Shown here: positions 1-11,564 of the stretch, piece after piece | Layout: each line of letters begins with the position of its first letter | Numbering within the stretch: position 1 is the stretch's first letter | NCBI RefSeq assembly: GCF_010093595.1 | Contig: NW_022985449.1 | Coordinates: 741,410 to 805,409 of the forward strand | Direction: 5' to 3' | DNA: 64,000 nt | Source of the DNA: Mytilinidion resinicola | Taxonomy: Eukaryota; Ascomycota; Dothideomycetes; Mytilinidiales; Mytilinidiaceae | Notes under the pieces: generated by a model | What the model was told of the DNA's origin: nothing | Seen by the model: only the letters and a program-made list of their open reading frames with translations | The model's database searches: none | Translations under genes and position numbers: made by a program

Positions 1-1391
1 GGTAAGATCTATGCTCATAAACGCGTTGTTAATTGGATTATGGTGAGTATCCATTCGAGTCCTGGTAGAGGGCATTGCTAACAACACAATAGGTACTTGT
101 TTTCAATCTCAATATCACTGGTGAGTATTTAGTGTCATAATGCAGTATACTAGATGCTAACTGGCCCAGTATAACAAATGGATGTTCAAAGACGAGAAGG
201 AGGATGGAGAATCCCGGAACATCTTCCCGTTCCCGCTATTCACAACTTGCCTGCATATGATTGTTCAATTCTCCCTCGCATCGCTGGTCCTATTCCTAAT
301 ACCAGCATTTCGTCCACGACACGATTCCATTAGCAACCCCCATTCCTTCCGCGGTCCTCCCCCTCCTGCTGAGGCTATTGATCCGAAGAAGCCACTCATG
401 ACCAAGTGGTTTTATTTCACACGTCTTGGGCCATGTGGAGTTGCCACGGGCATGGACATTGGCTTGGGGAACATGAGTTTGAGATTTATAACTCTGACCT
501 TCTTCAGTAAGACTAGACTGTCATCCACCACATGTGCAATTTTGCTAACGAGGTTCAGCAATGTGCAAGTCCTCCGCTCTCGGCTTCGTCCTCATATTCG
601 CCTTTCTCTTCCGCCTCGAAAAGCCGTCCTGGAAACTCGTCCTTATTATCCTTATCATGACTATTGGCGTAGTTATGATGGTTGCTGGCGAAACCGCCTT
701 CAACGCTCTAGGGTTTATCCTGGTTATGTCATCCGCACTTTCCTCCGGCTTTCGCTGGTCCCTCACGCAAATCCTCCTTCTCCGCAACCCCGCAACATCA
801 AATCCTTTCTCCTCTATCTTCTTTCTCGCCCCTGTCATGTTCCTATCCCTTCTCGTTATCGCCATACCGGTAGAGGGATTCTCCGCGTTAGCAGGGGGAT
901 TTTCTCAGCTCATGGAGACCAAAGGCCCAGTTTTGGGTATTGGCATTCTTCTATTTCCCGGCTGTCTCGCCTTTTTAATGACGTCGTCTGAGTTCGCCCT
1001 CCTGAAGCGTACATCGGTAGTCACACTCTCCATCTGCGGCATCTTCAAGGAGGTGGTTACCATCTCCGCTGCCAACATCGTCTTCGACGACCACCTTACA
1101 CCCATAAACCTTTCCGGCTTGCTCATCACCATCGCGAGCATCGCCGCATACAATTACATCAAGATTAAGAAGATGCGAGACGATGCACGGCTCCAAGCGC
1201 ATTTGGTGGCGGAGGAATATGCACCAGTGCTGGTGAATGATCCAGATCAGCCACGGGCTAGCATTGCGTCAGTCAGTGGAACGAGGGGGAGCATCCGGAA
1301 TAGTCTGCATATCCCGCCCTTAGTTGCTGAGAGCCGCATCGAGAGTCCGGTCAGGCAGAGTCCAATTAAGCGGCCGGAGAATATCGATTGA
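1..1391 (+). CDS. YMD8/SLC35C2-type nucleotide-sugar/triose-phosphate family transporter (5' partial)
   Basis: Multi-pass membrane transporter of the TPT/EamA fold, probably in Golgi or ER membrane; the substrate cannot be read from sequence. The gene enters the window already in frame. Exons are <1-42, 93-120, 170-506 and 559-1391, with GT-AG introns. The joins restore family motifs: SLYNKWMF across the third exon start, then LTFFTMCKSSALGF across the last junction, which matches the T(M)xKSS motif of the SLC35C/TPT group. Hydrophobic segments repeat through the third and fourth exons. After the last one (ending near KIKKM, about 1170) follows a hydrophilic tail of about 70 residues to the TGA at 1389-1391. 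A long ORF starting at ATG 561 is only the last exon of this gene. Family assignment is firm, the YMD8 orthology likely. Confidence 0.85.
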
Positions 1392-1859
1392 GCTTTTGAG
1401 GTTTTTTTGTTCCGATGAACACTTGGTACTTTTCTATGTTGGAGTTCTGGGTGGAATTGCATTGCTGGTCCGGTTCATACCATTTGGACGTTGTGTCTGG
1501 AACGAGAGCATATTGCGCGTTTGGGCGTCATTTTGGTTTGGCGGGTTGCTGACGAGGCAACTTCGTCTCTGTATACGGTTGCATTGTGTGGCTGTAATGG
1601 TTGCTCGTTGTAAGTCTCGGTAGTATAGACAAGTTATGGAACAACGGACTTGCACACATCGAGTTTTGGTCGTTGTCATTTTGCGTGGCCACGTGTCGTG
1701 TTGTTCCCCTCAGCCACAAGCTTGGAAGGACGCTAAGGCTGGCGACCGGTGAGCTAGGTAGCACCTCACAGCGCTTCTACCTCTACTAACAAGGCCAGCT
1801 AAATCTACCTTTGATCAATCCGAATCCGTTGCGGCTTATTCACCGAAGAGCGACCTGTA
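1392..1859. other. Intergenic, no gene seen
   Basis: 468 bases between the transporter stop and the HET pseudogene. Only short overlapping ORFs without recognisable motifs. It must hold the 3' end of the transporter and whatever promoter the HET gene once had. Confidence 0.6.
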
Positions 1860-4035
1860 ATGTCAGGATCTTTCCTTTCGGTAATCACCAGCCGAATTAG
1901 ACGGAGAAGCAAGGCTGCACCCGACATACAAGTATGGCGGGACGAAGGTTGCCTAATATGTTCCAGGGAGGAGAAATGCTGGGCACCCTCGCCACTAGAT
2001 TTTACCATAAACACGACATTAGCAAATCTACGGGATGTAGGCTGCGGGAATTGCAAGGCGCTTTTCACTACTTTGAATCACTTCCTGCAGAACCTGATGT
2101 TAGTAGGGGAGGCCTAGACCTCTCAAAGGTCACTGTATCATTTCCTGAACCAAAATTTCATCCAGACAGGGAGCCAAACGGGATAGTCTCCATTAGATTC
2201 GAGGACATGGCGTCCATTGATTTCCTACTCGGGCCTGAATGTGAGTGCTCTGCCATAGATTTTCTCTCTTTCAACTAAACATCCAACAGCACGCTTCACA
2301 TTGCAAAGGTCTTCGTAAACAAAGATTTTGACACGGCACTAACTTGTGTTTCACACACAGTCTCAAATTGGATCCAACAATGTGAGACTCATGACAAATG
2401 CAAGATACAAAGGACAGGCCTTCTTCCTAGCAGAGTCCTTCATATCACAGCTACGTGCCTCCAGCTTCGGGAAACTAGAGGAACAATGGGCCGATACGTA
2501 GCACTCAGTCACTGCTGGGGTCAGTACCCAACATTAACTACCACGCTGGGTACTTTGCATGCTCGCTAAGAGGAGATAAAGTTTGAGAGACTTGGGAAGA
2601 CCTTCCAAGATGCCGTCATACTTACATGAAGGCTTGGATTCGACTAGCTATGGATCGACTCGCTCTGCATCATACAGGATTCATTGGCCGACTGGGAGTA
2701 CGAAGCATCGAGCATGGCTTCGGTTTTCAGGAACGCTGACCTTACCGTTGCTGCAACGAAGTCTGCCGATGGCAGTTTTGGGTGCTTCCCGAACACTCAC
2801 CCACCCTCTTATATATGGAAAAGTTTGCGACCGAATACTGTAGAAGTTGCCAAGTATCTCCACCATCCCAAACTTTCGGAGCCATTCCATTCCAGTTTGG
2901 GGTGGTTGGCGCTCGAGCCCGACCACTCCACAATCTTCCATAGCCCACGGCGCAACCCCCACACGGTTGTCAGTCTCGGACGGCCTTGTTCTATCCGTAC
3001 CCTTCCTTCATGGGGACGACATTCGCAGAACAACCCCTGGTTGCATTCCCAATATAGCTCCATAGGCCCAAAGTGGACAATGCGTGGGCTAAGCATACGC
3101 TCTTGCAAAACCCATGCTCTTGAGTAGAAAGGTAATCGATTGGGACAGACCACTCGGGACTTTTACATCGAAATCCTGGAAAACAGTAGTGATGTGGCAT
3201 ACCACTGGGCGTGGCAGGCGATGGTGGAGGAGTGCAACCGCCTACGACTCACGAAAGAAGAAGATCGGCTTCCGGTACTGTCAGGTCTGGCAAAGTCGAA
3301 CCAGTCCGTGTATCTCGCGGGTATCTGGCTTCAACATTTCCCACACTGCTTGTATTGGGCGCCTGATCCATATTACACGAGCCACGTCAGCCGTCCCCAG
3401 CAATATCGCGCACCATCATTCTCCTGGGCCTCTATCGAGAGCCCCATCAACTACCTGCGCTAGCGAGCCCCGATTGACTTAGATGAAGACTTCAATCGAT
3501 CACTTCGCCAAGAAGGCGCTCTTAATTCAGCGGAGGCGTTGAATGCGAGATGCGAAGTACAAGGTGTGAATCCTCATGGCCGTGTAAAAAGCGGATTCTT
3601 GGTCATCAACGGATGGACAGGTACCGCTGCTGTCAGCAAGATCCATCGCCGCCGTATGGACGCCAGCGGAATGTCTGGGGTATGCGAGTTACAGCGCGAC
3701 GGACAACTCCATCGCTTTACGCTGGATCTTAGTTCTCCCAGCTTTCAGGTATTGAACTCCAAGAAGGTGAGTCCGTTCTGCTGCTCTTACTTGAATGCGA
3801 AATGATACTGAGCGGGCCTTACCTAGATTCCGTCGGACCATATCGGGCATCAGTTCTAGTGTTGAAGGCCAGTGCGACGGTTCCTGGCTCGTATGAGCGC
3901 GTCGGTCTGATCTTTCCAGCAACTCAGGTGCGGTACATCAGCAATGATGATGACAATTATGATATTCTAGTCGGAGATATCTTCAAATCGGCACCGAATT
4001 GGTTTGATGAGGAAAAGACGGTCCGAATCATATAG
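1860..4035 (+). pseudogene. HET-domain (heterokaryon incompatibility) pseudogene with internal inversion
   Basis: HET proteins trigger cell death after fusion of unlike hyphae. The order of HET motifs is clear: a Cys-containing N-terminal part (GCGNCKAL, about 2040), a W-x-x-x-C region (about 2370), GRYVALSHCWG (2489-2521), TFQDAV (about 2603), LWIDSLCIIQDS (2648-2683), FRNADLTVAAT and GCF (about 2785), and a C-terminal part with LTKEEDRLPVLSGLA (about 3255) and APSFSWASIE (about 3410). From 2486 to 2860 and again from 3140 to 3740 all these lie in one plus-strand frame, broken by TAA 2567, TGA 2627, TAG 2645 and TAG 3461. The middle block (RAWVLQERMLSPR, HFG, ELYWEC) is missing from the plus strand and is found on the minus strand in its place. 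A frame change near 2090 adds to the damage, and the tail from about 3800 to 4035 lies in another frame after a probable intron. No intact product is possible. Confidence 0.85.
2990..3153 (-). other. Inverted middle segment of the HET pseudogene
   Basis: Read on the minus strand this stretch encodes the motif block that normally sits between GCF and the C-terminal part of HET proteins: FYSRAWVLQERMLSPR, IVHFGPMELYWEC, then CECRP. The block runs from about 3129 down to 3001. The flanking plus-strand parts share one frame, as expected if a piece was flipped without gain or loss of length. The exact breakpoints are not resolved: the right one lies near 3127-3155, the left one anywhere from about 2860 to 2990. 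A second, separate HET fragment inserted here is the alternative, but the complementarity of motifs makes that less likely. Confidence 0.8.
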
Positions 4036-4689
4036 AGCATATCGCAGAAGGTAGCACCATTACCCTTACGGTTATTTATCTAGACTCGTGATTAGATATT
4101 TATGTAAAAGGCCGGACAGTGATGACTTTAGAGCTTTGTCTCTGCAGCGATAGTGTGATTTTTATTGAGACCAGTAGAGCAATGCTTTACTTCTAGAGCT
4201 AAGGCTACGTAGTCTCTTTGATAAACCAGAATCAGAGCCATCTTATGTACGTACTATTGAGTTCATAAGGCAAGAACCGTCGAAAATAATGCACGCAGAA
4301 TGAAATGAAAGCCTATGGCCTTTCTACCATTGTAGATAGTTATAATACCAACCAATCGGGTGAATGTCCGCCTTGTTGGTCCATGCGCTTTCTAAATCTA
4401 GCACGTTGGCCATCAACCATCAACAAACCTCACTGTGTGTCGCCTACGGAGTCCAAGCCTTACGGCACAGCCACCATTCACTTAGCATCTACATTGAATT
4501 TATAGTTCCCATTTACTTCCTCGTGCCTAGCTCTGACACTCCAAGTGACGCGGTACACATTTCTCACTTCCCAACTCCCCACGACAACATTCCTTCACGT
4601 GGCAAACAAGTCACAAACTTCTCACTGGCCGGCGAGACTCTTTCATTACTCTCCTCATTCCACCAAGTTTCAACAGCCAGAAAAGAAAA
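4036..4689. other. Intergenic: promoter region of the hexosaminidase
   Basis: 654 bases. The last 150 are pyrimidine-rich with a CAACAGCCAGAAAAGAAAA leader just before the ATG at 4690. No other gene seen. Confidence 0.5.
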
Positions 4690-6601
4690 ATGAAGCTCCT
4701 CTATCTCCTCCCTCTCGTGACTTCGTTCGCGTCAGCACTGTGGCCGCAGCCTTCAACTTACACCTCCGGAGAGACCGTCTTGTGGATTGATGGTGATGTG
4801 CAGGTCACCTACAATGGTGCTGAATATGTAGGCTCGATCAAATACCCAAGCGACCCAGTAGAGTATGTTTTCACGGTCGCAGAGCACTAACTTGTCGTCA
4901 CTTACAGAAGAGTCACAGCTATCGCGAGAACGCCACTTCCGGAGCTCCTACCGGCGGCGAGATTGTCCAATACGCCATTCAAAAGACATACGCTACGATC
5001 TTCGAGAAGAACTTCATACCATGGAAGTTTTACTCGCGTAACTCAAACTTCGAGCCATCTAACTCTGACAAGAAACACGTCACAGCACTGACGTTGAAGC
5101 AAAATGCGGCTGATCCCGACAACCTTGTCAATGCTCTAGCAGGAGATGTGGATGAGTCGTATGGCCTAAGCCTTACCGAAGAAGGCGAGGTTACAATCAC
5201 TGCAAACTCGTCCATCGGCTTGGTCCGTGGTCTTACGACGTTCAGCCAACTCTTCTTCAAAACTACGGACGATTGCGTGTACACAAACCTTGCTCCCGTT
5301 GAGATCACGGATGCTCCAAAGTTCTCCCACCGTGGTCTCAACTTGGATGTTGCACGGAACTTCTTTCCAGTCAAGGACATCAAGCGCATGATCGATGCTA
5401 TGGCGTTCAACAAATTCAACCGGTTCCACATGCACGCGACCGATGGCCAATCATGGCCTTTGGAGATTCCTGCACTTCCTCGCCTGGCTTCCCAAGGAGC
5501 GTACGAGTCGTCCTTGACCTACAGTCATGGTGACTTAAAGGAGCTTCAGTACTACGCCGCTCTGAATGGTATTGAATTCATCATCGAGATTGATATGCCG
5601 GGCCACACTTCTTCTATTTGGCACTCATATCCAGAGCTTATTGCTGCATTCAACATCCAACCGGATTGGAGCACGTACGCAGCAGAGCCCCCGTCTGGAA
5701 CACTCAAATTGAATTCTTCCGATGTCTACAATTTCCTAGACACTCTGCTTGCTGACCTCCTTCCACGGGCTGCTCCGTTTTCAGCTTACTTTCACACGGG
5801 AGGCGATGAGGTCAACAAGAACGCGTATACCTTGGACGATACCGTGAAGTCCAACGACAGCGCCATCCTGCAGCCTCTCATGCAGAAGTTCGTGGACCGG
5901 AACCACGACCAAGTTCGGTCGCAGGGCCTTACCCCGATTGTCTGGGAAGAGATGCTCCTGGAATGGAATCTTACCTTGGGGAAAGATGTGATCGTTCAGA
6001 CATGGCAGAGTGATCAGGCTGTCGCCGATACAGTCGCCAAAGGCCACAAAGCATTGGCTGGCAACTACAACTACTGGGTAAGAGGCTTCAAAGGCTCCGG
6101 AGAACAAACTAGAACTAACTTTGGCCTGTAGTACCTTGATTGCGGTCACGGGCAGTGGCTCGACTTCGTCATTGGGCCATCATCCAAGCAGTACTGGCCT
6201 TACAACGACTACTGGTAACTTTTGCGCTTCAACAGTTGACAATGTAGCTGACTATACCTAGCCAACCCCTTCACAACTGGCGCCTCATGTACTCTTACGA
6301 TCCACTCTCTGGTGTTCCCGATGAGAATGCGCACCTAGTCATCGGAGGCGAGGTCCACATGTGGGCAGAGCAGACAGATCGCACCAACATCGACCGCAAC
6401 GTCTGGCCTCGTGCTTGTGCGGCTGCAGAAGTCCTATGGAGCGGGCCCAAAGATGCCCAAGGGCACAATCGAAGCCAGGTCGAGGCGAGCCCGAGATTGA
6501 GCATGATGCGTGAGCGTCTTGTTGCCAGGGGCGTCATGGCCGAGCCGATCCAGATGCCCTTCTGCCTTATGAATGGGACGCAGTGCACACTCCCCACCTA
6601 A
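4690..6601 (+). CDS. Secreted beta-N-acetylhexosaminidase (GH20)
   Basis: Hydrolyses terminal N-acetylglucosamine from chitin oligomers and glycans; secreted or wall-bound. Proposed exons: 4690-4857, 4908-6077, 6132-6214, 6262-6601, giving 586 residues, a normal fungal GH20 length. The N-terminus MKLLYLLPLVTSFASA is a signal peptide. An N-terminal GH20b-like domain is followed by the catalytic barrel with HRGLNLDVARNF, HMHATDGQSW and the catalytic Asp-Glu pair in HTGGDEVNKN (codons about 5791-5820). A WNL...VIVQTW stretch and DYCQPLHNWR near the third intron also fit the family. The first intron is uncertain: donor 4858 with acceptor 4907 keeps frame, but the stronger donor GTATGT at 4863 with an acceptor at 4912 also does. 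The other two junctions are clear. Confidence 0.9.
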
Positions 6602-7722
6602 CGTTGGATTCTGAGTACTCTTTTCAAGCGTTCTGCATGCCATCTTCCCTTCTCAGTTGGCGAGAAACCGTGATTCGAGATGGAATCTGACTTGGCGGGA
6701 TTTCCCGAAGGATGACCAGCCTTTGGCATATCGTGAGCATTTACAAATTCGATACATAGGTATAAACGAAGTGCCATACTATGTTTTGAGCACGATGCAC
6801 CGGAACTCCGGAACTCTAGAACTCCAGCAGTGTTGAACACCGCTGAAGACCCTGATGCCCAGCCTCGTAAACGTCGCCATCTTGGGCTAGTCTCTTTCCC
6901 GAATGCGTAACATCCGAGCGCGGGAGGATGTCGCCTTTCAAAACGTCCACTCCCATTTTCGCTCCTTCCTGCTGGAAATGCTCTCGAACGCGGCAGGTGA
7001 TGTCAACGTTGCCGAGTACGACTGCCCTCATGGCTGGTGCTCCTGCCCCTCCGAGCCCCTGGCCGTCCCCGCATTCCGGGGATAAAGAAAAAGCGGCTGG
7101 TGGCAGTATCAACCTCTCGATTGTAGTGCCCCTATAGTCTCACCGTGTTACGAAATACAGACATCTAGCATCGCAAACGATGCTGGACTGCCCAGCCAAC
7201 GACAGAAGCTCTTCTGGCCGACTGTCATCGCATCTAATGGCACGGGTCGCTTCAAACCAGCCAGCCAGCTCCAATTGAGCATCGTTTACCACACATACCA
7301 CTTTCCCCAACTCTTGTATGTCCGGGACGACGGCTGTTACTAATGTCGAAATAGCCATGGTTGCGGCGGTTGCGTCACCCCACCAGGCCAGTCCTAGGAA
7401 GGATACTACCACGACGGATGGAGACCATGCCTCGGGATTTCCGTATGCCCACGCGCCCAAGCACATGATATATCAACGAGCGTGTCGTCTTCTTTGTCCA
7501 ATCCCTCCATGCGAATCTCTTGGAGCGGGGTGAGCTTGCTTGAATAATTTGTATCCTATCCACGCCTCAACCTGAACTGGAGCCTCGATTAGACCACGTC
7601 GTTGCACGACGTCTATGGAGCGAATTTCTGTTCGTTTCGCATCGTATTCTTGTATTTGAATCAAGAAATCCTTCTGTCTCAAAGCTCTCCAGTCCACAAA
7701 CGTTACTCCTTCTGCCGTCAAA
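6602..7722. other. Intergenic, no supported gene
   Basis: About 1.1 kb between two plus-strand genes. A minus-strand ORF (7140-7466) has natural-looking composition but no recognised domain and no convincing partner exon, so it is not called. The last part must hold the P450 promoter. Confidence 0.45.
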
Positions 7723-9548
7723 ATGCTTCAAGTCATGCTCCCGCACCTCACGATCCCTAAAGTCATCGTTGGTCTACTCATCTTCCGAATCATCTACAAT
7801 GCTGTCAACTACATTCTTGAGACAAAACGTCTCCACCGCCTCGGCGGCACGCGCGCCGCCATTCGTACGACGTATCTCCCCTTCGGGATCGACTTAGTCT
7901 ACCGAGCGGTAACCTCCTCGCTCGCAGACAAGAACTATGAAATGTGGCTAGATATGTTCAAGAGCTACGGGAAGGGCAGATGGACCCTCGAAGCAGGATC
8001 CAGCTACACACGGATAGTATTTACCGCCGATCCAGAGAACATCAAGGCGATTCTGGCGACTCAGTTCAAAGATTTTGGGAAAGGAGAAAGGTTCAACAGG
8101 GAGTGGCATGATTTCTTGGGTGATAGCATCTTCACGACCGACGGGGACAAATGGCACGACTCGCGCATGTTGATCCGTCCCCAGTTCATCAAGGATCGGC
8201 TGAGCGATATTGACGTTTTCGAGAAGCACTTCAATGTACTCGCGGATAAGTTGGGGGGACAGGGACAGGAGGTTGACCTTGCGAACTTGTATTTCAGGTA
8301 CGTGGTTCCCTCAGGCCTAGATATGCGGGGCTGATGTTAAGTGCTAGGTACACTCTCGATGCTGCTACGGACTTCCTCCTCGGACGAAGCGTAGATAGCC
8401 TTCATGATCCTGCAGTCGAGTTCGCGCACGCCTTCGGCAGGGCTCAGCACATTCAGGGCTTGATTACTAGGATAGGGTGATCACCTAACGGCCATCTTTA
8501 AAAAATGGAGACTAACAATCAAATAGACCCCTTAATTGGCTCGTCCCGCGCAAACGTATGGGCTTCTACGAATCTATCAAGAAAGTCGACGTTTTCATCA
8601 ACACTTACATCGAAGACGCTCTTCGATTGTCTCCCGACGAGCTCGAGAAGAAGTCAAAGTCCGACGAAGGCTACACCTTTTTGCACGCCATTGCAGGCTA
8701 CACTAGGGACCGAAAGATTCTGAGAGATCAGCTCGCCGCGGTTCTCCTGGCTGGACGAGATACCACGGCCTGCACGCTTACCTGGCTAACCTACCAGCTA
8801 TCAATGCATCCTTACATACTTGCCAAGTTGAGGCAGGAGATCGTCGACGTTGTCGGCTTGGACAGGCGGCCAACCTACGACGACCTGAAGTCAATGAAAT
8901 ACCTGCAGGTTCGCTCCTTCTCCCTCAACCCTCGTACAGCCACCGCAAGCTCACCATGAACCGAAATAGCACATCATGAATGAAACCCTCCGTCTCTATC
9001 CTGTAGTGCCCTATAACGTCCGAGACGCTTTACACGACACCACCCTCCCCCGTGGCGGCGGCCCAGACGGCATGTCCCCCGTCAGCGTCCTGGCCGGGAC
9101 TCCGATCGGATACTCTACGCTCGTGATGCAGCGCAGGGAGGACCTGTATCCACCGCCCGAGTCTGGGTTCCCGCCTGTCGATAAGTTCGTGCCAGAGCGT
9201 TGGGACGGATGGACGCCGAAGAGTTGGACGTAAGATCTCTCCCCTCCTATTCTTACCTAGTCCATTTCAGCCCTTCTCTCGCTTCATCATAACCGACTCA
9301 CCCCTACTCGTTCAATATGTCTCACTAATACTTACGATAGCTATATCCCCTTCAACGGCGGCCCCCGCATCTGCATCGGCCAGCAGTTCGCGCTGACCGA
9401 GATGGCGTATACCGTTACGCGGCTTTTCCAGCGGTTTGGGAGTGTGGAGAATAAGATGGGTGGGGAGGATCCGGGGATGCATTGCGATATTGTGCTGCAG
9501 CCGGCGAAGGTGGTGAAGGTGGCTTTTTGGGATGCGAAGAGGGGATGA
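7723..9548 (+). CDS. Cytochrome P450, CYP52-like (fatty acid/alkane hydroxylase type)
   Basis: Heme-thiolate monooxygenase anchored in the ER by its N-terminal hydrophobic segment (about residues 10-25). Exons 7723-8297, 8348-8476, 8527-8908, 8970-9229 and 9341-9548 join in frame to 517 residues, the usual P450 size. Visible motifs: I-helix AGRDTTA (about 8750), ExxR as ETLR (about 8980), PERW (about 9199) and the heme loop [17 protein letters not shown] at the start of the last exon, whose Cys binds iron. The FNxGPRIC(I/L)GQQFALTE form and the preceding GGPDG insert are typical of the CYP52/CYP539/CYP584 group, which hydroxylates fatty acids or n-alkanes at the omega end. The exact CYP family and substrate are inference. 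Confidence 0.9.
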
Positions 9549-10257
9549 AGAGGAGACACTATTTTTGGAAATGAGCATGAAGACGCTATCCCCGGCTCCA
9601 GGTAGTTTGTTGCCCCGCCTTTCTCTTCTGTTTCTTTCTGAGCGCTCTTAAATGAGGGTGTATTTCATATCTTGAGAGATCTGATCACGCGCTCTATTTT
9701 TGTAGTCTGGTCTGCGATGCTCGAAGTTAGGTCCTTAGAAAAAGCCACCTGTCAGTAAGCAAACATGAGAAAGCGCTCACGGTCACAGGAAATAATACTC
9801 TGATCTGAAATGTTGAGCAATAAGATGCGAAAAACGAGTCTAAATTACACGGACTAGCTCCCGTTCGTACCCCTCGACACATTGTAACATCAACCTATAC
9901 CTAGGATCCGATTCAGCGTGTCCTGCCTCTTACAGGGTACATATCCGACGTCAAGAGAATGCAAAAGGGCGCTTGTACCTATTTAGGATCAATGTTCTAT
10001 CATATTATTCTAGGATCTAGATTCCGGACTGGCTTCCCTTCACATTCTTCGAGGCTACCCAAAGACCCGGTTTACCACAATACTCCCATTTCCATACCAT
10101 TTCCAGATTATCGCCCTCCAGTTCATAGCACATCCAATACATTAACGTTACCGATCAACACCGCTTGGTGTCCTAGCAAAATACCTCAAAATAAAAAACC
10201 CTTGCCACACGCCATTTCCATTCCCTTTACCTTAGGTCAAAACACTCACCCCTTCAT
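9549..10257. other. Intergenic between convergent genes
   Basis: 709 bases between the P450 stop and the stop of the minus-strand membrane protein; holds both 3' ends. No ORF with recognisable features. Confidence 0.6.
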
Positions 10258-11564
10258 CTACTTCCCACCCCCAATCTCGTAAATCGGCCCACCCCCTTGA
10301 GCCAGATGCGGCCTACTCGTCGCATCCACCTCCACCACCCCCCGCGGCAACGCTCCCGGACTCGCCGCCGGCAACGGCGCATACCCACCCGCCCCCGGCG
10401 TCTGAAACCCCACAGGCGCAGCATAAGCCGGCGCAGGCGTCTGCGGCGCAGATACCGGGCTGACCGTCTGCGTCGCAAACTTCGATTCGGGATTGTACGG
10501 CTGGTTCGGCTGCCCTAAGTACGAGTAGCCCTCTGGCGCCGCGGGCATGGGCGGGGGGAGGTTAGGAGTCTGCTGCATGGGTTGGTACAGCGATTGTGGT
10601 CGGGTGTTGTTAGGGTAGTATTGTGATTGCGGCCGTGATGCTGTTGCGGCTGCAAGCGCGGCGGCGTTGGAGGCGGCCGCGCGCTTTTGCTTGCGGCGGA
10701 GGCAGAAGAAGATTATGAGGCTGGCGATGGCGAGGAGGAGGAAGAAGGCGCCGCCTGCGACGCCGGCGATGAGGCCAATGGGGACTTTGGTGGTTGTGGA
10801 GCTGGTGGAGGGGGCAGCTGTGGCTGTGGAGAAGAGGTTGGTTGTGTCAGTCGCGTCTAAGGACGTCCGCGATGCCTTTGCAGTCTTGGTGGTAGTGATA
10901 GCGGCGGCTGTTGCTGTTGATTGGTAGCCCGTGACGATGTTGGCGCCGACGTATGGAAGGGAGAGCGAAGTTGTGATGAAATTTGCGGCGTCAGTGACGT
11001 CCTGTTGGATAGTTTCAAAGATGGATAAGGATTCGGTCCCGCAGCCATAATCTTGCACATTGTCGGAGATATAGGTCCAGGAGACGCAGTAGGGGGAGAT
11101 GTTGTCTGTGCACTTCATGATGAATGTGTTGGACATGCAGTCGGAATCGCAGGCGCCGCCCATCATGCTGGAATAGTCCATGCACGTGTTGACGTAGCCG
11201 CAGTTCTGGAAGTCAAAGGCTGAACAACAGCCAGCCATACCAGGTGATATATCTGTGAGGAGCATGCAGGTGGCTCCAACTGAACATCCTATTTGAGATG
11301 CTGGATTTAGTGTTAGCATTGAAGTAGGCACGGACCGGTAGACCAAAGCTTACAAAAGTCGCCATCTACCCATCCACATGTCTCTGAAGAGTCAAATTGT
11401 CTCTTTCGAAGTTCATTCGGCGATGGGCCCTGTGTTGGTTTCGGACTCCATCCGTCGATCAGCCTCTGAGGAACTAGAGGCGTAGCTATTGGTCCAGCAA
11501 ATGTAATACATGTCACGCCAGTAACGAGAGCAGCAACAGCTAGAAGCTGTTCTAGATGTGTCAT
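10258..11564 (-). CDS. Cys-rich, single-pass plasma-membrane-type protein with proline-rich tail
   Basis: No named family assigned. Exons on the minus strand: 11564-11354 and 11300-10258, giving 417 residues. The N-terminus (MTHLEQLLAVAALVTGVTCI) is a signal peptide. The ectodomain has an ETCGWVDGD motif followed, across the intron, by CSVGATC and about a dozen cysteines, resembling the CGYxxGD...CxxGxxC start seen in many fungal surface proteins. A Thr/Ser-rich stretch leads to one transmembrane helix (IGLIAGVAGGAFFLLLAIAS) stopped by CLRRKQKR. The cytoplasmic tail of about 150 residues is rich in Pro, Gln and Ala. The layout is that of surface sensors or adhesion proteins; a role in sensing is inference. 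Acceptor choice (11301-11302) was fixed by frame: a nearer AG would give a stop. Confidence 0.75.

Noticed and set aside
7140..7721. Minus-strand ORFs with protein-like composition between hexosaminidase and P450
   Set aside because: No domain, no clear splice link between the pieces, and the upstream piece would start at a non-ATG codon right at the P450 start.
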